A stretch of 64,000 nt of DNA from NCBI RefSeq assembly GCF_003073045.1, contig NC_037593.1:13772735-13836734 (forward strand), given 5' to 3'. Positions within the stretch are counted from its first letter, which is position 1. Every line of letters starts with the position of its first letter. Shown here in pieces: positions 10,975-22,510 of this stretch. Both the position numbers and the translations under genes were made by a program. Source of the DNA: Pomacea canaliculata. Its lineage: Eukaryota; Mollusca; Gastropoda; Architaenioglossa; Ampullariidae. The notes beneath the pieces were generated by a model. It worked only from the letters and a program-made list of their open reading frames with translations, had not been told where the DNA came from and did no database searches.

Positions 10975-13744
10975 ATGCAGTCACTTAAACACATAAAACA
11001 GCAAATGAGGTCGTTGTCGAAAATCACCCATGTTCTGATATCCACTCAGTCCATCTGTCAAAATATTCGAAAGCAAGTTTACATTTCAAGTTCAAAGGAC
11101 ATATATCAAAACCTTGCTCTAGAAGACTGGCTGTATGAAAATGCAGACCTTGCAAACACTGACTACCTTCTAATGTGGCGGAATGAACCAGCTATTGTTA
11201 TAGGACGGCACCAGAATCCATGGTTGGAATGTAATGTGATTGAAGCAGAAAGAAAGAGCATACCAGTAGTGCGAAGAAAAAGCGGAGGAGGGACAGTTTT
11301 CCACGATCAAGGTAACAATTAAAAATCTTTCCTTCATTGTGGAGTCAAGCTATGGGAAGAAGATATAAAAGATACAAACAGTATACTCTTCAATTTCAGA
11401 CATGCAGTCAAGTTAAAGGGTGATAACACTGAACAGCCCTATTTTGTCTGTGACAGTTGTAAATATTTTCCTCCTTGAAAACTAGGTAACCTCTTGTTTT
11501 AGGTAATCTTAACTTGTCATACCTCATGAGAAGAGGCCGCTACAATCGTAAGAAAAATCTGGAGGAGGTTGTACAGGCATTGGTGTCTCGATGGGATTTG
11601 AATCTCAAAATCAGCAACCGAGATGATATTCTTTTAGATGGCATTTACAAGGTATGCTTCATTTACTTAAGTTTATATCATAACATGCTTGCATCCACAA
11701 ATTTCAAACTGAATTATGCTTTGATTCTGGCAAGTTTCAATTTTGAAGAGTGTTGCACATGCACATTAAAGAGAAACAAAGGTAAATTATGATAAAATGT
11801 CATTAAGACAATATTTTCCCTCAGAATAATTTTTGGATTATCACTCACATCAATTTTTGGAATATCACTCTTGTAGTTGAGAAGCTTACATATTCATGAG
11901 GGATGAAGAAATCAAATAAGGATAAAAAATATAGTTGCAACTATAACATGTCTGTGTTTGTTGCATCTGTCATCCTAAAAGTGTTTAGATTTGTTATCTG
12001 TTACAAAGGAAATATAAAAAACATAAATAAGAATTGTATGTATGAACTTTGAGAGATTCATAGTTTCTCCATCAATAATACTGTAAGTTATCAAACATCT
12101 TATTATAAAGTTGGCATTTTTTCAATGCTTTGTTTTCCCACATTTGCCACCAGGCCCTTTCTTAGCCCCTGCAAGGCCTGAGATATATGGCATGTGTGGG
12201 GCCCTTGAGGGAGTGATTGCCACAGTCTTAATCAAAAGCGCATAGCCCCTGATGATAACCAAAAGCGCAGGGCCCTAGGTAGATGCCTCGTCTGCCTGCC
12301 CCTAAGCACAGGCCTGTTTGCCACTGTCTACTGGCTTCTGATGTTGAACACTTTGCAGGTGTCAGGAACAGCTTCAAAGTTGGGAGGTGACCGAACCTAC
12401 CACCACTTCACACTGTTGTTTGATGTGGACAAGGATATTCTGTGCAGTATTCTTCAGAGTTCATTGGTTGGTAATCTTTAGTTTTATGTATATCAATTCA
12501 CATGTATAATTATGCTGAGAAATAAAATAGGATCTATTTACAACATGTCCTTACCACCTATACCTAAATATTTTCAGTATTTGGCAGATAGGTCAATATG
12601 ATTACATTTGATTGTCTTTACAAGGTTTGAATGAAAACAAATCACAAAGAATCTTGGTATAAAACGGTTACAAACATTTTAATTCACAGTGTTTATATAG
12701 GATATGAAATTTCCATATTCCCACATATTTTCAAGTCAGATTTATTGTAATTAAAGGCATTTTTCTTTGCATAAAAGAAATAATGTTATGAACTAAGTCA
12801 GATGCATTAACAGTATGGTTCATAATGAGACATGGTAATGAAATGAACATTGTGCAGATTGGGGTTGACTGTAAAGCAACAAGGAGTATCCCATCACTGG
12901 TGAAAAATTTAAAAGAAGAGGCTCCAGACATCTCCTTTGATAACCTGGTTTGTGTTGTAGGGGAAGAATTTTTGAAAGAAGACAAAGAGAAGGTAAAATT
13001 ATATTCTTTGATTTATCTCTAAGGATAGGCTTTTTAATGATTGCATGAGGGGTTAGTTTATTCTGAGTATTTTGAAATTTTACACACACATACTCGTAAA
13101 TGGTGTGTGTAAAAAGAGATAAAAGATTTTGGTAGGAAATGAAAACAAGTAGGATTAAAATTTTTTAATCAGTTTATCTAAAAGTCATCATATGTGAACA
13201 GGTTTCATTTCCTTATCTTTATTTTTAGGTACTGCGCACAGTCGACCCAACTGATGAAAATAAATTTCCTGGTGTGGCAAAAATTGAGCATCATCTCAAG
13301 AGCTGGGAATGGGTGTATGGAAAAACTCCACCATTTACTATATCTAGAACTTTTGTGAACGTGTTCAAACATGTTGAGTCAGATGCACACTTTTCACTCA
13401 GAATAAACCTAACAATTAGCAAAGGAAGAATTGACAAAATAGACTGCAAACTAAGCAAGGAATACCACAGACAGCAAAAAGTAGTAGATTTGCCACTTCG
13501 ATTGCTGCAGTTTGTGAACTTAGTTGGGCATCCTGTTGAGAAACAAGAAATTGAAAGACTCTGGGAAGCATCTAGGCAAAAAATAATGGACTTACAAGGT
13601 GAAGAAGACTATGCTATTTTGGTATGGGGGTTAAGCTGCCTGGTGCAGTGTATCCCAGGAATATCAGTATTACCTCTGAGGTCACAGCAGAGTGAAATAG
13701 ATCAGCATATACTGAAAAGCAAAAACGTAAACACTGTTGCTTGA
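10975..13744 (+). CDS. LIPT1: Lipoyltransferase 1, mitochondrial
   Basis: Five exons, 10975-11311, 11503-11651, 12359-12466, 12858-12992 and 13229-13744, join in frame to a 414-residue protein; the human protein is 373. The family moves lipoyl groups onto the E2 subunits of 2-oxoacid dehydrogenases in mitochondria. Residues about 100-116 give the lipoate-ligase-fold signature RRKSGGGTVFHDQGNLN across the exon 1/2 joint, and later come RKKNLEEVV, GTASKLGGDRTYHH and ATRSIPSLVKNL. The C-terminal domain begins in exon 5 (KSWEWVYGKTPPF). The first 35 residues are basic, hydroxylated and poor in acidic residues, consistent with a mitochondrial presequence. The chosen ATG is the first in the frame of exon 1. 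A hAT-type element sits in intron 2, 42 bp before exon 3. An AATAAA follows the stop by about 70 bp. Confidence 0.93.
12151..12316. mobile_element. hAT-type MITE in LIPT1 intron 2
   Basis: A 166-bp element flanked by perfect 8-bp direct repeats TTTGCCAC (12143-12150 and 12317-12324). Its ends are imperfect inverted repeats: CAGGCCCTTTCTTAG on the left and, read inward, CAGGCCTGTGCTTAG on the right. The 8-bp duplication and CA...TG ends are the hAT hallmark. There is no coding capacity. Confidence 0.85.
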
Positions 13745-13813
13745 TTAGTTCAAAGATTGGTAAAATGTTCCATAATTCATATTGCTGTGACAGTGAAAGT
13801 GAATCTACTTCTG

Positions 13814-13819
13814 AATAAA
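13814..13819 (+). terminator. Polyadenylation signal of LIPT1
   Basis: AATAAA 70 bp after the LIPT1 stop codon, followed by a T-rich stretch. It is the first such hexamer after the stop. Confidence 0.6.
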
Positions 13820-14554
13820 TAGTGGCTTTATCATTTTGTTTTTTCTATTTGTCCCTCTTTTCATATTATTTGCATTTTAATTTGTTCATTTCATGAGCTT
13901 TTCATTTACAATCGTTTTTTTCTTTGATTGCTATAAACATTTATTGACTGAAAACAAACAGACTGTGTAATCTATAATATTGTTAGGAATGTGAAGTTTT
14001 ATGGCATCGGAGTTTTACTGATCTAATTTTCTTTGAGTTTATTTTCAGTGATTTATTTTCTTGCGCAGCATTTATTAGTGTCTAATAAAACCAGTCTTAC
14101 ATATCACTTAGACTCAAAGGTATTCATGCTTTAGCAGCATCCTAAAGAAGTAATGTTCTAGAGATTTCTGACATGTAAAATGTATATGTAAATAAGATTC
14201 TATATGTATTGAAGGCAGATTCACTGTTGTGTATGTACACATCACAATGGAACATGCCTATTGGCTTTGCACCCAGAACGTGACTTCCTTGCAACTTTTG
14301 AAAAGAGCAGAAAAAGGGTGAGCAGATTTTGATGACAAATCAGTATATATGCAGATCTGTTTAGAAATGGCAATTTTTTTTATTATATTATGTACCGCTA
14401 GGAACATAACTATCAGCATTTCTAACAGCTGGAGAAGAATGTCAAATTCTATAATTTTTCTCTCTATATTAGCTTTTATATGCTGCTAATGAAGTGTTTC
14501 TGGCGACAATCTCGAGGAACAAAATGGGATTTTATCGTCATCTTTTCGGTAAAT

Positions 14555-14560
14555 TTTATT
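14555..14560 (-). terminator. Polyadenylation signal of the NmrA-like gene
   Basis: TTTATT on the plus strand (AATAAA on the minus strand) about 240 bp after the stop of the NmrA-like gene. With the LIPT1 signal it defines a convergent gene pair with a gap of roughly 700 bp. Confidence 0.45.
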
Positions 14561-14796
14561 CAACAAGCGAAAACCATACTTCTAACCATTTTTTCGTTAC
14601 TGTCCAATAAAAGGGGTGTGGTAAATAGTTATATTGCATCGAACGTATTTCCATTTTTGTAAACAGGTCACAGTCACGATCAAGAGCTGGCGTGTCTGAC
14701 TTCTTTAAAGGTCCTTGAATGACGCATTGCAAACCATTTCAGACTCCACCCTACATGATATCAGCCAGGCAAAATCATCTTTGCTCATGAAACAAA

Positions 14797-17700
14797 CTAC
14801 TCCTTCATTGCCTCTCCAAGTTTGTCCTTGTTTTTGGATACCCAGCGCTCAAACGATAGCAGCGACTTCTGGATTTTCCGCGTGGTCTTTATGTCACGTG
14901 ACTCAAGCCCTGTCTGATAAAACTCAAACATGGCGGCGATGTCCGAGGCGCCGACAAACCCAAAAGATTCGTAATCTTTCACTTGAATCTGAAATAGAAG
15001 AAGGCATGTAGAAGATTCGATAGCAAGATTCAACAAGTGCAGCTAGGTCATCTTAAGGGGTAGTACACTGCAACACTAGGCTACGCGTCTACCCCGATAA
15101 CGAACAAAGCACAGACAAAATAGATGGATCCGCTGTTTCAAAACAATAAATTTATGTAAGATCTGCAGCATGAGAATGAAGTTCTGAACCTTAGGGCAGG
15201 TGAACTTGCGGTCACTGAAGTGCTTGTTGAGAACATCCGTGATTTGCCGCACGCTCAGCTTGTCCGCAGTCAGGGCCAGGTCGCGGCACAGGTAGGCGCT
15301 GGGCCTCAGCAAAATGTTTACAACACACGCTGCCACGTCGACTACGGACATGCAGTCCATCAGCTGGTCTTCCATGGGCAGTGCTAGGACAGAATTATGT
15401 CACTACCCTCGGACCATTGCTAATTTAAAAACCAGCGTTGTTCATAACTCAGTCCACATAATATATTCACTTTTCTAACACATTCTTTCACTTTTTTCGT
15501 CTATTGACTAGTCAGACTGCTCGTCTTCCTCTGCATATTTCCGCTACACTTAATCCTTATTGTTTGTACCTTGATCTTTCTGTTTGTCTTTTATTACTTG
15601 TCTGCATGTTATTTATGGTTGTTTCTCCTTCCGTCCTTTATCTGCTGTCCATGTCTCTTTTTTGCCTCAAGCGCTGAGAGCATGCTCTTCATGTTCATGA
15701 TCATGCGCTATGTAAATCACAGGTTTATTATTTGTAAAAAAAATAATGATACTCTTAATTATTCTTTAGTCTTTTTTAAAAAAAAGGGAGATTATTTTGA
15801 TGTTATGCGTGTGACGCCCAGTACGTGTAATTGGTCTTCTACGTGCGTCCCTCCGACTGATAGTGACGTCACAACTGCCTGGCCACCGCTCTTACAACGG
15901 AACATTTAGTACATGGTTGGGAAAGATTCCACCCAACAGACAGGGATAAGGAGTACGTGCAGTGCTGGCAACCCTATAATAGTTATTCTTCTACTCTTGT
16001 AGTCATTCTTCGCTAACTGCTTCCATCTGGCCCGAAAAGTACCTTCAGCTCCCTCCGCTGAATCGAATCCATTCTTTCCTGCCGGTCGGTGAAGTACTGC
16101 CTTTAAAACAAAAGCTTCGAAATCTATTTTATATGTCAATCGTGAGTGAGAAAAGTGCTTAAACATTATGATAGAAGATGACATTTTGACCAGTCCTCCA
16201 TACACAACTACCCGTCATTACCCATCTCCTCTCCATCTACCTACATCCCAACCCCCTCACTCTCGTCCTATATGCAGTTCCTTACTCACCTATAGCATAG
16301 ACGCCTGGGGAGACCTTGTGAGGTCTGAAGACGGTCAAAAAGTTTTCATATAAAAATGGCAGCCGCAGAGCTGTGTACGGAAGATCTGAAAAACAATAAT
16401 TTTCACAATAGTGATGTGAAATATGTTTTGCTTACAAAGCACATACATGACTCGACTGCATGGTTAAGGGCTGATGTCAATGACTTCTAATAGAAGTCGG
16501 TGGCTGCTATGTAAACCGACAAAATAGTCTTCGTTAAAAATGCATTATTCATATGTACTCCATAAAGGAACAAAATTAGAACAACACAAAGAGGATGGGA
16601 GGTGTTTCGAATCACATCTGAAGGTATATTATATTTTAAAGTACGTGTATTTACTTGTTTCCACAACGGCTTTTTCTATCGATGCTTTGGCATCCATGTG
16701 ACCACAGGCTCTCCCGATAATTTCTTTCGGACTTTCGGAAGAACAAAATACGAAGTGCGCGACTCCAGCATGCACTGCTGCCTCCACAGCATTCTTACCC
16801 TAAAGACGAGCAATAAATAAATAAAAGATTAAACAGAATTCAGATGTTTGAATCATTAGCCCATTGGTTGATATTTGTGATACCGAAAAGAATCGTCATA
16901 TTTTTTCAAGCATTGTGACATATATTGTAACTAAAATATAACTATTGTGACATCAATCAATCAGTCAATCAATCAATCAATCAATCAATCAGTTGACTTT
17001 ATAAAATGCGTATGCTCTTGCTTTATTTGTGATGGAGACAACAGGCATTCTGTACAATCTACTGGTCCAGAAAGTTGATTGTGACGCTTAACAAATTTTT
17101 AAAAATGTTTCTATGTCTGTTTGATAAGCTGGGTTCCCATAAAGTGAGTTTTCGACTTTGATTTCATCACTTTAGAAACGCACATACCTGTCGAGTTTCC
17201 TTGTCTGTGTTCATGTGCTCCCAGTAGTGTGTAGTCAGAAAAACCGCGTGAGCCCCCGACATTACTCGCTCGAGACTGTGCGGGTCATTGAGGTCAGCAG
17301 TCACTATAATTGCACCTGGAAGTCAAAGAATAGATTATACTGTCATTAGTGATAACAATAGTAACAAGCCATCCTATTTCAAAATTCACATAAACAAGAA
17401 AAGAGTACAAACATGATAACATTCGGAACAGCAATAAAAACAAAACAAACAGCTCATGGACTTTGCCATAATGAATCAATAAAACTTACAACCTAGCATA
17501 ACCCAACAATAAATTTTAAATTCGTTTAAAAAAAAAAATTAAACCATTGGAAACAGTGTGTTTGTTTGTTTGTTTGTTTTTTGTTTTTGTTTTTTTGTTG
17601 TTGTTTCATTTTTTGAGACCACGCAGAAAAAGAAGGCACCATAAAACAGTAAACAACATAGGAAGCAACCCTCATTTTAACACTTCTGACACCTTCCCTT

Positions 17701-18070
17701 CTTGCCTTCTTCCATCCTCCATTCCCTCATATTCCCATTTCTCTACAAGGAAAAACTACCTTCAGGTAGAAGCACCTTCCCTTCTAAAAGCAAAAACCAA
17801 AAAAGTCCAAATTTTAGATTTATTTAAAATATGCAGGTTTCTAACATAATGTTGCAGTCGTGGATATACTCATCAAGATAGCCACTTGCCATGTTCAGCC
17901 AGGTGACGAGCAGCGTTCGCCGTCGGCGTTCTGGTGACGGCCTTGACTTGAAAGCGTCTGTCGCGTAGCAACGCCATGGCAACAGCCCCGCCCACAAGTC
18001 CCGTTGCCCCGAACACGAGCACAGGCATGGGATCATCGTACCTGGCATCCAGACTGGCGCCGCATCCCAT
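14797..18070 (-). CDS. NMRAL1: NmrA-like family domain-containing protein
   Basis: Six exons, 17890-18070, 17188-17315, 16655-16799, 16290-16385, 15190-15383 and 14797-14988, join in frame to 311 residues; human NMRAL1 has 299. The family has a Rossmann-type NmrA fold that binds NADPH and acts as a redox sensor. VLVFGATGLVGG at about residues 17-28 is the dinucleotide-binding loop. Further family landmarks are ADLNDPHSL, VFLTTHYWE, LRLPFLYENF, MDCMSVVDVAACV and SFGFVGASDIAAMFEFY. The start ATG gives MGCGASLDAR, an extension beyond the human N-terminus that fits an N-myristoylation and palmitoylation signal. Intron 1 uses a GC donor (CATG|GCAAGT), which is the only choice that keeps frame with the acceptor CCAG|GTGCA. 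It is convergent with LIPT1. Confidence 0.92.
15575..15745 (+). repeat. Dispersed repeat family A, copy 2 (fragment)
   Basis: Matches the 3' half of the 23450-23770 copy in the same orientation: GCTGTCCATGT, a GAGAGCATGCTCTTCATG block (counterpart of GAGAACATGCTCCTTAGG) and ATGCGCTATGTAAA. It lies in intron 4 of the NmrA-like gene. Confidence 0.6.
16944..16995. repeat. (TCAA)n microsatellite
   Basis: About ten near-perfect TCAA units in intron 2 of the NmrA-like gene. Confidence 0.9.
17550..17606. repeat. (GTTT)n-rich tract
   Basis: Run of TTTG units grading into T-rich sequence, inside intron 1 of the NmrA-like gene. Confidence 0.8.
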
Positions 18071-20400
18071 CCTGGCAAAGTCCGGTTATCACATGCACGC
18101 TCTTCTGCAGAATGTCAGACGGACTGGCAAGAAACTAGTGGAAAGTGAGGACAGGAACACGTCCAGGATAATTACCTAATGGCTTCTTAAATCTATTTAT
18201 AATTACAAATTAAAAATCAGGTCATTTTGTACCTGCGAAATTAATGTTGACCTTTGATTTGGAATTGTTTTGATAATCTTGACGAAAAGAATGTAAATTA
18301 TGATTTTACAGCACGCACTTCCATTAGAAGCAAGGAGTTGCAGTTTATTCTCTTTATTAGCATGTGTGAATAGACAGGTGTCGCTGTAGACGTCGTCAGA
18401 GACTTGCATGCAGTCAGAATGAAGGTAATGGTTGTATTGAGAATGCAGCTCCTCAATAAGCTTTTGTACGCACGGCCACGGGGCAGAGCGGCGTCTTTCT
18501 GTACACGTACGGGCCTTGCGGCAGAATTCTTTCACGCAGGCCACCCCTTGTATTGCATTGTAAGTTCAATTGGTCCAGTTTGTGTCCCATCGTGGCTTCA
18601 TTTGAAATCTTCAGCTGACTAGGACGCACCCACACACACACAAACTACCCCCTCTCCATATAATGGTGAACCAGCATAACTTCTCTTTAGCTGGGATCAG
18701 TCGGAGGATGAATACATAAATAACTAGTCTTCAGCTAGTATCAAAGGATGAATGAATAAGTGAAAAAACACACATACAGGTGGAATCGATGCGATCTAGA
18801 TAAAACATAGTAAATCAAAGCACCTACACTTACCTACGATTTAGTAAATATTATCCTTATATTCTAACTTTGGAGGACGTTAATAACCTAGTCCCACTTG
18901 CTCACAGATGTGTCCGACTAAAATAGTACAAACGTCACCTACCCCAACCTGAAGTCCACATGCGGGATTGCCAGAACAGTCGAAAGATCGCCGCTCACCT
19001 GTATATCTTTATTACACCCAACACCAATCACATTTCTGGGTTTGGGATGTCGACAACACTTTTAAACTCTGTTCTGAAACTCAGAAACAGTCCGGTTTCC
19101 TGTGAACCCGTCTCTTTAAAGATCTTGGGCACAGACTACGTGCCTAGCATTTCGTCAAGTGCTCTCGTCTGCGTCAGTAGACTCGCAAGCGGTGCAGTGT
19201 GTCAAGACGACGTACCTGCTCGACGAATGGAATGTCTTGTGCGACTTTAGAGCAGATGAACTTTGACAGCGCGGGACAGTAAAAAAGCGGCGTGTGCTGC
19301 TAGAAACGCTGATGTCATCATTAAGTTTACTAATCATTGCTTCATTGACCTTTCTGTCTCTCTTTATGGTGGGGAGGGTGGCGGGAGGTAAATGGTGAAG
19401 GGGATGTGGGTGTGAGCGTTGTGGAGGTGCTGACTTATTTTGTGATCGTATGAATGTTTAAGGTTGAATACTATAAAATGCTGGTAAAGTTGTGGGGTTT
19501 TTTAATGCTGAGTGATGTGTGAACAGTTCTGACTGAAGAAAAAAGGTGTTTTGTATTGCACTGAATTATATTATTTTAGGTGTATAATTGCAGGGTGTGA
19601 TTTCTCAGAAAGCAAAAATCAAGAGCGAGTGCGCACTCATCACGCAGGCACACACAAGCTCACGTAAAAATTCCTTCTTTCCTACTTTTGACTCAATTTC
19701 TGTCCTAGAAATGAGAACAAGTAACAAATTGTCGTACAGATGAAATAAATTGTTATACCAGGTATGTGAGCTTCCCACTAACGTGATTCTTTTAAGCGAG
19801 TATGACTGCTCTCTCCATCATTGTTGTTTCACGCCTTTAAGTCTCTCTCTCTCACACACACACAAAGTACACCTGCATTCACATACACTACATCAGAGAG
19901 ACTCCACTGGACCAGAACTCTTACAGAAATAAGGACCAAATACAAAATAAATAATATATATCACAAAAGTCACTGATATTTTAAAACAATTTTTAACCCG
20001 CCAGGTTAGTTAAAGTTTTAATAACGTTGACGAAGATTTGTGCAGTTGCGAAAAAATATTGTCTAGCACCAGAGGAATAACACACCTTTATTCTCTCTGA
20101 CCCGCGTAACACTGTGTCAGATAAATACAGACATAAATAAAGACAACACTGTCATGCCGTGCAAACCCAGACAGGGTGGACATTAGTTAGTCCTTTGTAG
20201 AAAAAATATGCGACTTGCAGCTGCAGTCGGGGGTGCATCCCGTTGCCCATCGCTGCTAAAGAAAGCAGAATGACGCAATGTTCCGATGCATCCTGGGAAG
20301 TGACGCAGCTTTTAATAGAAATGTTCCGCTAAACTACATTTTAAAAGATTCTTCACAATTCTGTCTCGTCACCAACCTAATACAGTTGAAATGTTTGAGG
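18071..20400. other. Intergenic region upstream of the NmrA-like gene
   Basis: It must contain the promoter of the NmrA-like gene. A GC-richer patch near 19090-19260 on the minus strand could be its first non-coding exon or promoter. A cysteine-containing open frame at 18203-18556 (minus) is discussed under rejected items. CA runs occur at 18634-18644 and 19852-19863. Confidence 0.4.
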
Positions 20401-21448
20401 TTAGTTCCACAAAGAGCAAAAACAGTCCCAGTCACAATGCTTTTCAGATTCCGATGGCTTCCCAAGCTCTTCTTTCAAATTATCTTCCTTGTTGCGATTT
20501 GTCAAAATCGGTAACGGAAGCTCTTCCGGTTTCGACGATGGTGGGGCTAGATACACATTGACGGCAGAGACCATGACATAGACGATGCAAGCCAGCGCCA
20601 TCAACAACCACAGCGGTCGAAGTCGTAGAAACCAGGACTGCTTTGCTGTAATTTGAGAGAGAGAGAGAAAAAAAAAAGAAGAGAATGTCACAATTACATC
20701 GAGGACCTCTCGGACTTCATTTGGAGATAACATAGACTTTTAGTTTGCAGGGGCAATGATCTCATTTATGATCCATCGTCTGCTTTCTAAATTTTTTCTC
20801 TCCCTCTTCCATTATAATTACAGTGTTTAAAAAGCGCCCACTCTTGCAACAGCAACCAAAGGTGCACACAAGCAAGCACTCATGCATGTTTGCAGAGCAT
20901 GTACTGTATTCCTGGTCAGTGGATTTGCTGGTCACCAGTGTTTTCTTGTATCATTGTAGACAGTAGACACAGCGATTGCTGTAACATCTTGTGAAACGTG
21001 AAAGGATATGCTTAAAATATCGAGAATGGGTATGCTTAAAATATCGAGAATGTTTTAGTGTACCTGTCAACAGGCCGCCTTCTTTCTCATCGGGCATCAG
21101 GTGGTCGCCCGAAGATTCTAGGGCCTCAAAAAAAGAACTGGTATCTTCGTGTTGACCAGTTTCGGGGCGATGATCAGATAGTTCGCTTCTAGTTTCTGTG
21201 GGGTTCCATGGATAATGTGCTGATGACTTGGTAAAGGTATACTTGCAAGGATCAGATAGTTGGCTTCTAAGTTCTGTGGGGTTCCATGGAGAATGTGCTG
21301 ATGACTTGGTAAAGGTATACTTGCAAGGATCAGATAGTTGGCTTCTAGTTTCTGTAGGGTTCCATGGAGAATGTGCTGATGACTTGGTAAAGATACCACG
21401 TTTTTCTGAAAAGGCGATGTATTTTTTAACCTCATCACTGAGCATCAT
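20401..21448 (-). CDS. Candidate single-pass membrane protein with 26-aa repeats
   Basis: Two exons, 21064-21448 and 20401-20645, join through a good donor (GACAG|GTACAC) and a pyrimidine-rich acceptor in phase 1, giving 209 residues from the first ATG. Residues about 24-95 are a little under three copies of a 26-residue unit (FTKSSAHSPWNPTETRSQLS followed by DPCKYT), followed by an acidic stretch. Residues about 139-161 form one membrane span (LRPLWLLMALACIVYVMVSA plus VNVYL) preceded by basic residues. The tail is charged and ends with three cysteines and LWN. I do not recognise the family. Further 5' exons may exist. The stop could be intronic if another donor is used, in which case this might be the N-terminus of a larger type II membrane protein. 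Confidence 0.5.
21186..21395. repeat. 78-bp in-frame tandem repeat
   Basis: Units start at 21186, 21264 and 21342 (the last is partial). A short piece of another unit precedes the first. Copies differ at only a few positions, so the expansion is recent. Because 78 is a multiple of 3, the array stays open in the candidate coding frame. Confidence 0.95.
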
Positions 21449-21673
21449 GTATCATACCATTGCGTATACCAGACATGCTCACGCTTTGTTAGGTCAAGAA
21501 AAATTATTGTTAGCTTTGGTTGAACTAAATCAATAATTATTTACCCTAGCTGGTGATCAAAAGGGGATCACCTCCACATTGACAGGTAAAACTATTTGGG
21601 AAGGTCTTCCACGAGTCCATTAATATGATGTTTGAGCCGATCTACCCGTCTAGGGTAAGGTAACAAATTAGGT

Positions 21674-21934
21674 AATGACCCGAGTACCACCCCAAAGGCG
21701 GTATTTACGAGGGTAAGTCGTTGTCAAGGGCAACCGTCTTGTCTCCGTAGTTCGGAAGCGATGTCCAGACTTTGCGGACCTTGGGACCATATTCATAAAG
21801 CCGTGGCAATGATCCCCTGAGGTAAAGTAACATAAAGCAATATCCGCGGGGTCTACACAGTTGCTTTCTCCCTTTTGTGCCCTAAACAACGACTTACCTT
21901 CGCTTCGTGAATACGGATCTCGGGTAGATACAGG
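21674..21934. mobile_element. Foldback/MITE with long inverted repeats
   Basis: The ends are imperfect inverted repeats tens of bases long. The best block, GGTAAGTCGTTGT on the left, pairs with ACAACGACTTACC on the right, and TGACCCGAG pairs with CTCGGGTAG further out. The core contains GACCATATTCATAAAGC, a type of sequence common in animal MITEs. No clear target duplication was identified, so the superfamily is not assigned. Confidence 0.6.
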
Positions 21935-22383
21935 TAGGAAGTCACAGACATAGGAAGAAAAAAACATTCTGAGGTAAACTTTACTGTTCACGCGCAGGAT
22001 GGAGACAGAATTCTTGGCGACAAGGAAGCCGTCGGTTGATGCTTGTGGTGTGGGAGGCTGTGCACTCCTTTGCCGCGCTTCCTGACATCGCCAGAAAAGC
22101 AGAACGTTGTTGTAGTTGTTCCACTGATGGTAAACCTCCTGCTTCCTTGTCTGCCGCTCCATCCTCTCTTGCTCCATGTCCTCCAGCTCCCCCAACTCTT
22201 GATCCCTTGCGTCGCACGAACAGCTGCCACTGGCCGACTGCAACCCTGAGCATTCACCTGTCTCGATCATCCTCTGCGAAGCATAAAGTTGCGTTCACTG
22301 CACCTTGGGAATTGTGAGTCTAAATGTAGGGTACATGTCCATGCGTCCTCCAAACTGAAACATCTGTAAGTGCTTGATTGGAA

Positions 22384-22510
22384 CAGTGACGTCATGTTTA
22401 CATCTACTTTACAGCAGTTACTTCGTGCTTACACTTGCTTTAAAGGAGTTACGTCCTGATTACACTAACAATGCAAATTCAGTTCGTGCTGACATTTGCT
22501 GAAAATGCAG
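22384..22510. repeat. Degenerate ~33-bp tandem repeat with CRE-like start
   Basis: Three to four units of the form AGTTAC-TC-TGCTTACACTTGCTTTA in a row. The first contains a palindromic TGACGTCA at 22387-22394, and later units carry diverged versions (TTACTTCG, TTACGTCC). Confidence 0.55.

Noticed and set aside
15906-16205. Possible extra exon of the NmrA-like gene (AVLHRPAGKNGFDS)
   Set aside because: Exons 16290-16385 and 15190-15383 join in phase without it and match the family without a gap, so no exon is needed here.
18203-18556. Cysteine-bearing minus frame (CVKEFCRKARTC, WPCVQKLIEELHSQY)
   Set aside because: Composition is protein-like at first and a possible acceptor precedes it, but no upstream exon in phase, no recognised domain, and the second half decays into AT-rich sequence. 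It could be a terminal exon of an unseen gene.
21668-22270. 200-codon minus-strand open frame
   Set aside because: About 40 percent of it is the foldback element at 21674-21934, other frames are also open in the GC-rich part, and no family motif or consistent splice partner was found.
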